Positions 1 to 5,882 of a stretch of 5,969 bases of DNA are shown piece after piece; positions within the stretch are counted from its first letter, which is position 1; each line of letters opens with the position of its first letter. Both the position numbers and the translations under genes were made by a program. Source of the DNA: Candidatus Staskawiczbacteria bacterium (lineage in GTDB: Bacteria; Patescibacteriota; Minisyncoccia; Minisyncoccales; Staskawiczbacteraceae); assembly GCA_026395275.1 (NCBI GenBank), contig JAPLZA010000064.1:1-5969 (forward strand), given 5' to 3'. The notes beneath the pieces were generated by a model that saw only the letters and a program-made list of their open reading frames with translations, was not told the origin of the DNA and ran no database searches.

Positions 1-2678
1 AAGATGCAATTCCACGCTACAAAACAATGCAGGGTTTTTATGTTGAGCGCCAGTGGGGCTGGGACTGCCATGGTTTACCAATTGAAAATATAGTTGAAAA
101 AGAGCTTGGCACAAAATCTAAAAAAGAAATTGTGGCAATGGGAGTCAAAAAGTTTAACGACCTTTGTCGCGAGAGAATTTTTACATTTATAAAAGAATGG
201 GAAGAAATAATACCTAGGTTTGGCCGATGGGCCGACATGAAGCACCCTTACCGCACAATGGATTTTGATTATATGCAGGCAGAATGGTGGGCATTTAAAG
301 AATTATATAAGAAAGGCCTTATATATGAAGACTACAGGTCAATGCATATTTGCCCAAGGTGTGAAACAACCCTCAGCCAAGGAGAAGTTGCAGATGGATA
401 TAAAGATATTAAAGATTTATCAGCCACATTAAAATTTAAGGTTAAAAACCAAAATAATACTTATTTATTAGCGTGGACTACAACTCCGTGGACTTTGCCC
501 GGTAACGTTGCTTTAGCTGTTGGAGAAAAAATAAAATACGTTTTGGTGAAATTTAAAGGCGAGAATTATATTGTCGCCGAAGACAGAGTCGAGGCAGTTT
601 TTGGGAAACCCGACAAAAGTCCCGAAGGGCATTTTGACGGGCCCGCCATAATTACGAAATATTTAGGCGGGGATTTAGTCGGTTTAGAGTATGAACCATT
701 ATTTAATAATTATCAAAAAAATACCAGCTTAAAAAACATAGAAAATGGTTGGAAAGTTTATTCTGCTGATTTTGTAAATATAGAAGACGGTACGGGAATT
801 GTGCACATAGCCCCGGCATTTGGAGCAGACGACATGATGCTTGGCAAGAAAAAGAATTTTCCATTTGTACAACATGTAAAAATGGACGGAACTTTTAAGG
901 ACGAAATGGGAGAGTTTGCCGGACTTGATTTAAAGCCAAGAGCGAAAGATAAACCAGAAGAAATTCGTGAAGCAGATTTAACAATAGCAAAATATTTAGA
1001 ACAAGAAGGACTTCTGTTTAGCTACGAAAAATATGAGCACTCATATCCGCATTGCTGGAGGTGTGACACTGCGTTGTTAAATTATGCAACCGGTTCTTGG
1101 TTTGTTGCAGTTGAAAAAATAAAACCAAAACTTTTAAAAACAGCTAAAAAAATAAATTGGTCGCCATCACATATAAAAGAAGGAAGATTTGGACAATGGC
1201 TTGAAGGCGCCAGGGATTGGTCTATTTCCCGCCAGCGTTTTTGGGCAAATACAATCCCCGTATGGAGGTGCGAAAAATGTAAAAAAGAAAATGTTTTTGC
1301 GTCAGCCGTAGAGTTAGAAAAAGCTAGTGGAGTAAAAGTTGCTGATTTGCACAAAGACATAGTTGACCAGGTGATTTTTAAATGTAAATGTGGGGGAGAT
1401 GTAAAAAGAGTCCCCGATGTCTTAGATACTTGGTTTGATTCTGGTTCTGTGCCATTTGCTACGCACAGGCCAATTCCAGCTGATTTTATAGGAGAAGCTC
1501 AAGATCAAACGCGCGCATGGTTTTATTATCAGCACGTTTTAGTTGGCGCCTTGTTTGGCAAAGAAGCATTCAAAAATTGTATTGTCACAGGAATTGTTTT
1601 AGCTGAAGACGGAAAGAAAATGTCTAAGAAGCTAAAAAATTATCCTGATCCCACAGAAGTTATGAAAAAATATGGAGCTGATGCAATGAGGTTTTATATG
1701 TTAAGCTCTCCGGTGGTACAGGCTGAAAATTTATCTTTTTCTGAAAAGGGCGTAGATGAAATTGCAAAGAAAAATATCAGCAGGTTATATAATGTGCTCG
1801 AGTTTTATAAGCTTTATAAAAATGAAATAAAAGCCGGAGACAAAAGCAAAAATATGCTTGACATATGGATAATATCTCGCCTTAACGAATTAATAAAATC
1901 TGTTACCGACGGCTACGAAAATTATCGCACAGACTTGGCAACTAGGCCAATCACTGATTTTATAGATGATTTTTCCGTATGGTATTTAAGAAGAAGCAGG
2001 GACCGCTTTAAAAATGAAGGCGCCGATAAAACAGACGCTTTATCAACTTTGCGTTATGTTTTGAATACTGTCGCAAAAATAATGGCGCCAGCCATGCCAT
2101 TTTTTGCTGAATATATTTTTCAAGAGACTAAAGAAAATGAGTGCGATAGTGTTCATTTAACCGACTGGCCTAAATTTGGAAAAATTAATTCAGAAATTTT
2201 AGAAAATATGTCTGGAGTTAGGAGCATTGTAAATTTAGCTTTAGCAGAAAGAATGGTTAAGGCAATAAAGGTAAAACAGCCACTAGCTTCTATTAAGGTC
2301 AAAAATGAAAAGTCAAAAATTAAAAACAGTAGCGAATTATTAAAACTTATAGAAAACGAGGTCAACGTAAAAAAAATTATTTTTGATGAGTCAATTGTCA
2401 GCGAAGTAGAATTGGATACAGAATTAACAGAAGAGTTGAAGGAAGAAGGGTTTCTTAGAGACATAATAAGGCAGGTTCAAGCAGAAAGGAAGGTTCAAAA
2501 ATTAATTCCTCAAGACAAAATATCTGTAAAATTATTCTTGCAGGAAAAAGATAAAAACATAATAGAAAAAAACAAAGAACTGTTGTTGAAAGAATTCAGG
2601 GCAAAAGAAATTTTTGTAGAAACTAGCACGACCCAGATGGTGCCTCAAAAAAATTCGGTACAAATTACTCGCATCTAA
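1..2678 (+). CDS. ileS: Isoleucyl-tRNA synthetase, type 2 (IleS2), 5'-truncated by window edge
   Basis: Charges tRNA-Ile with isoleucine in the cytoplasm and edits mischarged valine (class Ia family knowledge). The frame is open from base 3 (D-A-I-P-R-Y-K-T before the Met at 27), so that Met is internal. Roughly 50-60 N-terminal residues, including the HIGH motif, lie upstream. Numbering from Met27: GWDCHGLPIE at 11-20; a CPRC pair at 109-112; the CP1 editing domain with TTPWTLPGN (152-160) and GTGIVHIAPAFGADD (255-269, carrying the editing Asp); CWRC at 343-346; a possible zinc knuckle C415/C418/C453/C455; WFDSGSVP at 469-476; DQTRAWF at 493-499; and the KMSKS-loop variant KMSKK at 531-535. 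A helical anticodon-binding domain spans about 610-700, and a DUF5915-like tail about 730-870. The YVERQWGWD context and this tail indicate the archaeal/eukaryotic-like type 2 enzyme, usually less sensitive to mupirocin. Ends TAA, 6 bp before the next gene. Identity is secure; the type assignment is slightly less so. Confidence 0.97.
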   Translation, partial: DAIPRYKTMQGFYVERQWGWDCHGLPIENIVEKELGTKSKKEIVAMGVKKFNDLCRERIFTFIKEWEEIIPRFGRWADMKHPYRTMDFDYMQAEWWAFKELYKKGLIYEDYRSMHICPRCETTLSQGEVADGYKDIKDLSATLKFKVKNQNNTYLLAWTTTPWTLPGNVALAVGEKIKYVLVKFKGENYIVAEDRVEAVFGKPDKSPEGHFDGPAIITKYLGGDLVGLEYEPLFNNYQKNTSLKNIENGWKVYSADFVNIEDGTGIVHIAPAFGADDMMLGKKKNFPFVQHVKMDGTFKDEMGEFAGLDLKPRAKDKPEEIREADLTIAKYLEQEGLLFSYEKYEHSYPHCWRCDTALLNYATGSWFVAVEKIKPKLLKTAKKINWSPSHIKEGRFGQWLEGARDWSISRQRFWANTIPVWRCEKCKKENVFASAVELEKASGVKVADLHKDIVDQVIFKCKCGGDVKRVPDVLDTWFDSGSVPFATHRPIPADFIGEAQDQTRAWFYYQHVLVGALFGKEAFKNCIVTGIVLAEDGKKMSKKLKNYPDPTEVMKKYGADAMRFYMLSSPVVQAENLSFSEKGVDEIAKKNISRLYNVLEFYKLYKNEIKAGDKSKNMLDIWIISRLNELIKSVTDGYENYRTDLATRPITDFIDDFSVWYLRRSRDRFKNEGADKTDALSTLRYVLNTVAKIMAPAMPFFAEYIFQETKENECDSVHLTDWPKFGKINSEILENMSGVRSIVNLALAERMVKAIKVKQPLASIKVKNEKSKIKNSSELLKLIENEVNVKKIIFDESIVSEVELDTELTEELKEEGFLRDIIRQVQAERKVQKLIPQDKISVKLFLQEKDKNIIEKNKELLLKEFRAKEIFVETSTTQMVPQKNSVQITRI
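2298..2325 (+). repeat. Two-copy 14-bp tandem repeat inside ileS
   Basis: GTCAAAAATGAAAA (2298-2311) is followed directly by GTCAAAAATTAAAA (2312-2325), with one mismatch. Because 14 is not a multiple of three, the copies are read in different frames. Together they encode a Lys/Asn/Ser-rich linker (about V-K-N-E-K-S-K-I-K-N) between the helical bundle and the C-terminal domain of IleRS. It may be a slipped duplication or a small dispersed element tolerated in a surface loop. Only this one locus is visible. Confidence 0.7.
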
Positions 2679-2684
2679 TATTAA

Positions 2685-3404
2685 ATGACAATTGATTTTT
2701 CTATATTCAATGGTGTTGATTTTACAAATCCGGATAATTTGTGGTTTTCGCTTTTAATTTCTATTGTAGCAATAATTGTTTTTTTAATTTTTATTTTAAT
2801 AGTTGCTAGAATTATTAAAATAATAAAATGGATAATTAAAAAAATATTTATTAAGACATTTAACACAGAAGTTAAAAGGCCAGAGTCTATGAGAAAAAGT
2901 GGCAGTATGCTTCACATGCAAAATATGAGGAACATTGGAGGAGTTAGTAATGTACCGGAGGTTAAACCCAAAGAAGGCAAGGCACCAGAATTACATGCCA
3001 GTCAGGAAAAAGTTGGCTCGGTGGCAGAAAAAATATCAGTGCCCAGGCATTCTTTATATAGTAATTCTTCGGCAAAAAAAGTAGAGGCAAATAATACAGA
3101 TTCGTCTATAATATTTAAGGGCGCGCAGGAAGTTTCTAGGACAGAATTAGAGCAAGAAATGAAATCAGACGCCAAAGTTTGGCAGGCAGCATCGGGAGAG
3201 GGCCTTGCTATTAGTCCGTTAGAGAGAGCCAAGCTTATAAAAGACGTCCTTCCATCTAATCTTGGCGCCAGTATTTCTAAGGATGATTTAAAAATTGGCG
3301 TAAGAAGGCTGGGTGAAAAAATGTCTGGAGCAAAAACCCCAGAAGAGCATGCAAAAATCAGGAAAGAAATAAAATTTTTCAAAAAAATAGGAGGAATAAA
3401 ATGA
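2685..3404 (+). CDS. Uncharacterised single-pass membrane protein between ileS and recO
   Basis: I do not recognise a named family. The 239-residue product has a short polar N-terminus (1-19) and one strong transmembrane helix (about 20-42, Leu/Ile/Val/Phe-rich). A basic amphipathic stretch follows (43-58, rich in Ile and Lys), which by the positive-inside rule puts the C-terminus in the cytoplasm. Residues 60-145 form a polar, probably disordered linker. Residues 146-239 look folded and helical, with ELEQEMKSDAKVWQ (154-167), SPLERAKLIKDVLPS (177-191) and a very basic end, KIRKEIKFFKKIGGIK (224-239). No catalytic motif or cysteine is evident. The ATG lies 6 bp after the ileS stop with no Shine-Dalgarno sequence, so translation may be coupled to ileS or initiate without one. 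The stop overlaps the recO start. Frame length, gene-like packing and a coherent domain layout support a real gene. A membrane-anchored adaptor or nucleic-acid-associated role is possible but unsupported. Confidence 0.85.
   Translation: MTIDFSIFNGVDFTNPDNLWFSLLISIVAIIVFLIFILIVARIIKIIKWIIKKIFIKTFNTEVKRPESMRKSGSMLHMQNMRNIGGVSNVPEVKPKEGKAPELHASQEKVGSVAEKISVPRHSLYSNSSAKKVEANNTDSSIIFKGAQEVSRTELEQEMKSDAKVWQAASGEGLAISPLERAKLIKDVLPSNLGASISKDDLKIGVRRLGEKMSGAKTPEEHAKIRKEIKFFKKIGGIK
3389..3394 (+). promoter_or_regulatory. Shine-Dalgarno site for recO
   Basis: A perfect AGGAGG lies six bases (AATAAA) upstream of the ATG at 3401. It sits inside the last codons of the preceding gene and supplies part of that protein's C-terminal Gly-Gly. 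It fixes the recO start, and with the ATGA overlap it indicates translational coupling to the upstream membrane-protein gene. Confidence 0.85.
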
Positions 3405-4120
3405 CGACTCGATATAAAACCCAAGCCTTTGTTTTTAAAAAAAATGATGTCAATGAATCAGATAGATCTTTTTCTGTTTTTACAGAAAATTTTGGCCGGT
3501 TAGATATTTTTGCAAAAGCAATAAGAAAAAATGCCTCTAAGTTAAGAAGCGGAATTGATACATTTTTTTTGTCAGATGTAGAGTTTATACAGGGTAAAAA
3601 TAGAAAAACCCTTACAGATGCAGTAACGGTTAAAAAATTTAACAATATTTGGCAGGACTTAGAAAAGTTTAAAATTGCCAATAAAATTGGAGAAGTTATA
3701 GAAAATTTTATAAAAGGAGAAGAAAAGGATGGAAATCTCTTTAATCTGTTGAATGAAACATTCTATAAATTAAATGATAGCGGATTGAAAAAAGAAAGAT
3801 ATACTTTGCTGTATTGTTATTTTTTGTGGAACGCGCTATCTTTATTGGGGTACCACCCGGAAGTTAAGAACTGTTCTTGCTGTCACGATAAATTAATTCC
3901 GTACGGAGTTTATTTCTCAAATAAAGACGGCGGTATTATTTGTGAAAAATGTTCTGGCAAAGATAAATCTGCTCAGAAAATAAATTCGGACATTGTAAAG
4001 ACATTGAGAATTATTTTATCAAAAGATTGGCAAACGTTATCTAAATTAAAAATAGAGATGTCTTCACAAAAGTTGTTATTAGAGGTTTCTGAAAGTGCTA
4101 TTAATTCAATAATTTTATAA
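3401..4120 (+). CDS. recO: DNA repair protein RecO
   Basis: RecO acts in RecF-pathway recombination repair: it binds ssDNA and SSB, anneals strands and, with RecR, helps load RecA (family knowledge). The 239-residue length is normal. The N-terminal OB-fold (about 1-80) carries the typical opening T-x-A-F-V-F, then N-E-S-D-R-S-F-S-V-F-T (18-28), F-G-R-L-D-I-F-A-K-A (31-40) and a basic R-K-N-A-S-K-L (42-48). A helical region follows (about 85-150, ending LLGYHPE). A zinc-finger-like pair is present: C158/C161 in NCSCCHDKL and C181/C184 in IICEKC. Not every RecO retains these four cysteines. The start is fixed by the upstream AGGAGG and by alignment of the N-terminal motif to the family. It overlaps the preceding stop by 4 bp (ATGA), and the next gene starts 4 bp after its TAA. 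Confidence 0.93.
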   Translation: MTTRYKTQAFVFKKNDVNESDRSFSVFTENFGRLDIFAKAIRKNASKLRSGIDTFFLSDVEFIQGKNRKTLTDAVTVKKFNNIWQDLEKFKIANKIGEVIENFIKGEEKDGNLFNLLNETFYKLNDSGLKKERYTLLYCYFLWNALSLLGYHPEVKNCSCCHDKLIPYGVYFSNKDGGIICEKCSGKDKSAQKINSDIVKTLRIILSKDWQTLSKLKIEMSSQKLLLEVSESAINSIIL

Positions 4121-4124
4121 GTAT

Positions 4125-5786
4125 ATGAGCAAAAAAATATTTTTAACCATATTTTTAATAATTGTCGCAATATTCGCCATTTTTTTGTACTACAAAGGGA
4201 GCATGTTTTCCAAGGAAATTTTAAAGCTTGAAATATTGGGTCCGGACACAGCAAAAATAGGAGATGAAATACAATATAAAGTGCAATATAAAAATAACGG
4301 CAATTTTGTTTTAGAAAAGGTAAAGCTGATTTTTGAATTGCCTGAAAACTCTCTTACCGAGGATGGCAAGACCTTGTTTGTCCAAAATTTAAAAGACATA
4401 TACCCCGGAAGCCAGGATTCTGTAACTTTTAAGGGCAGACTTTTAGGCAAAGATGAAGATTTAAAAACTGCCAAGGCCTCTCTTTCTTATGTGCCTAAAA
4501 ACATAACAGCCACCTACGAATCAGATACTACTTTTATTACTAAAATTGATGGCAGTCCGATTACTTTAGATTTTGATTTGCCAACCAAAGCAGAACAGGG
4601 TAAAAGTCTTTCTTATGCTATTAATTATTTTTCTAACGTAGATTACCCTTTAGAAAATCTTAGTATAAAAATTGACCAAACGCCTGATTTTAATATCAGC
4701 TCATCAGATCCAGCGTCTTTAGACGGATCTGAATGGAAATTAAAAACTTTAAATAAAGCGCAAGGAGGAAGGATAAATATTTCGGGTAAAGTCTCTACTG
4801 ATGCAAGCCAAACTTTGGTTTTTTCAGCAACCATTGGAATGTGGCAAAACGGAAGTTTTATTGTAATAAAGCAGACAAGCGTTAATGTCCAAACAATACA
4901 ACCGCTACTTTTTATTTCTCAACAAGTTAATGGTTCTGATTCTTATGTTGCCTTATCGGGCGATGTTTTGCACTATCAGATTTTTTTCAGAAATATAGGG
5001 TCTACTCCGTTTAATGATTTATTTCTAACTGCTAAACTTGATAGTTCGGTTTTAGACATGTCTACAATACAGGCTGAAAACGGCGGGCAAGTGCAAGTTA
5101 ATAATAATATGATTGTTTGGGACAACAACCAGGTGCCTGGTTTAAAATATTTGGGAGCTCAACAACAAGGAGAAGTTGATTTTACCGTTAAAGTAAAAAA
5201 TGATTTAGGTTCTTTGAACCAAGATAAAAATAAAACAGCTATAACCGATGAAATAAATATTTCTCAAATTACAAAAAAGTTTTCAATAAAAATAAATTCC
5301 GGGCTATCAATTTCTCAACAAGGTTTTTACAAAAATTCTGATATTTCCAACTCAGGACCCATTCCGCCAAAAGCCGGAAAACCAACCACATATGCTGTAA
5401 CCTGGGAAATTAAGAACCATTTTAATGACGCAAAAAATATTAAAGTAAAAGCAGTTCTTCCTAAAAATGTTGTTTTAACCGGACAAATTTTACCGCAAGA
5501 CGAATCATCTAATTTTTCTTTTGACTCGGTCAGCCGTGAAATTGTTTGGTCAGTTGGAGACGTAAAAGCCGGCACAGGATTTACCGGCGACCCAATTTCT
5601 CTTTCTTTCCAAATTTCTCTAACTCCAGATGCTTCGCAAATAGGAAAAGTAGCTTTACTTATAGGACCGGCACAAATTTCAGGAGAAAATCAATTTACAA
5701 ACACAACAATTACAGCCCAAGACGCTGGAATTAACACCAGCTTGCCAGATGACGTTGCTGACGCGGCTGGTGGGGTGGTACAATAA
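4125..5786 (+). CDS. Signal-anchored surface protein with about four DUF11/Ig-like repeats
   Basis: Product of 553 residues. M-S-K-K is followed by a hydrophobic helix (about 5-22) and then soluble sequence to the end. This suggests an N-terminal signal anchor with the body outside the membrane; no obvious signal-peptidase or lipobox cysteine site is present. Four beta-rich units each open with G-x-x-x-x-Y and an N/S-containing turn, then a hydrophobic strand: GDEIQYKVQYKNNGN (46-60), GKSLSYAINYFSN (159-171), GDVLHYQIFFRNIGS (279-293) and GKPTTYAVTWEIKN (418-431). Strands such as VKLIFELPE (66-74) and IKVKAVLPKNVV (439-450) match the 'v.v...lP' pattern of DUF11/CARDB-like Ig folds. The protein has no cysteine, which suits an exported product. 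No LPXTG or C-terminal membrane anchor is seen; the tail is acidic and small-residue-rich (DDVADAAGG). There is no Shine-Dalgarno sequence, and the ATG lies 4 bp after recO. Adhesion or envelope scaffolding is an inference. Confidence 0.85.
   Translation: MSKKIFLTIFLIIVAIFAIFLYYKGSMFSKEILKLEILGPDTAKIGDEIQYKVQYKNNGNFVLEKVKLIFELPENSLTEDGKTLFVQNLKDIYPGSQDSVTFKGRLLGKDEDLKTAKASLSYVPKNITATYESDTTFITKIDGSPITLDFDLPTKAEQGKSLSYAINYFSNVDYPLENLSIKIDQTPDFNISSSDPASLDGSEWKLKTLNKAQGGRINISGKVSTDASQTLVFSATIGMWQNGSFIVIKQTSVNVQTIQPLLFISQQVNGSDSYVALSGDVLHYQIFFRNIGSTPFNDLFLTAKLDSSVLDMSTIQAENGGQVQVNNNMIVWDNNQVPGLKYLGAQQQGEVDFTVKVKNDLGSLNQDKNKTAITDEINISQITKKFSIKINSGLSISQQGFYKNSDISNSGPIPPKAGKPTTYAVTWEIKNHFNDAKNIKVKAVLPKNVVLTGQILPQDESSNFSFDSVSREIVWSVGDVKAGTGFTGDPISLSFQISLTPDASQIGKVALLIGPAQISGENQFTNTTITAQDAGINTSLPDDVADAAGGVVQ
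4704..4732. repeat. 8-bp perfect inverted repeat within the surface-protein gene
   Basis: TCAGATCC (4704-4711) and GGATCTGA (4725-4732) are exact reverse complements separated by 13 bases, and a short inner GTC/GAC pairing is possible. No T-tract follows. The site is inside coding sequence (the S-S-D-P-A-S-L-D-G-S-E stretch), so it may be chance or a local mRNA hairpin. Confidence 0.5.
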
Positions 5787-5804
5787 ACCCTTGACAAATG
5801 GGTT
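5786..5804. promoter_or_regulatory. Inverted repeat flanking the -35 element (possible operator)
   Basis: AACCC (5786-5790) and GGGTT (5800-5804) form a 5-bp dyad with a 9-base centre that contains the whole TTGACA. A repressor binding here would occlude sigma. As RNA it is a weak stem with no following U-tract, so it is a poor terminator for the upstream operon. A five-base arm is short and could be chance. Confidence 0.3.
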
Positions 5805-5819
5805 GAAAGGTTATATAAT
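5791..5819 (+). promoter_or_regulatory. Consensus sigma-70 (housekeeping) promoter
   Basis: TTGACA (5791-5796) and TATAAT (5814-5819) match the -35 and -10 consensus exactly and are separated by the optimal 17 bp. Transcription should begin near 5825-5827, leaving a leader of about 57 bases before the GTG at 5883. The promoter starts 5 bases after the preceding stop and marks a new transcription unit. A perfect consensus suggests strong expression of whatever follows. Confidence 0.85.
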
Positions 5820-5869
5820 AAGATAATAGGGTAGATTTTGAAATAATGTAGTTAATTCGGTAAAACAGA

Positions 5870-5879
5870 AAGGCGGTGA
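5870..5879 (+). promoter_or_regulatory. Extended Shine-Dalgarno site for the right-edge reading frame
   Basis: AAGGCGGTGA matches nine of ten bases of AAGGAGGTGA, the complement of the 16S rRNA 3' tail. Six bases separate the GGCGG core from the GTG at 5883, an ideal spacing. It includes an in-frame TGA (5877-5879), so translation cannot start further upstream in this frame. It is the main reason to prefer GTG 5883 as the start. Confidence 0.65.
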
Positions 5880-5882
5880 ATC

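Noticed and set aside
27..29. ATG at 27 as the start of ileS
   Set aside because: The frame is open to base 3 and encodes D-A-I-P-R-Y-K-T, which matches the segment of IleS2 between the HIGH motif and GWDCHGLP. The gene therefore begins before the window.
3401..3404. Recoded TGA (glycine, as in Gracilibacteria/SR1)
   Set aside because: TGA here is a normal ATGA stop/start overlap with recO in another frame. Reading through it gives a non-family extension.
3002..3681. Minus-strand open frames opposite the membrane-protein gene and recO (3002-3424 and 3379-3681)
   Set aside because: They lie opposite well-supported genes, have no Shine-Dalgarno context or recognisable domains, and read like antisense shadows.
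5546..5734. Plus-strand open frame inside the surface-protein gene
   Set aside because: It is out of frame with a coherent Ig-like protein, and its Arg/Ser/Asn-rich translation shows no domain.
5786..5810. Intrinsic terminator after the surface-protein gene
   Set aside because: The AACCC/GGGTT stem is only 5 bp with a 9-base loop and has no following T-tract. It overlaps the -35 element instead.
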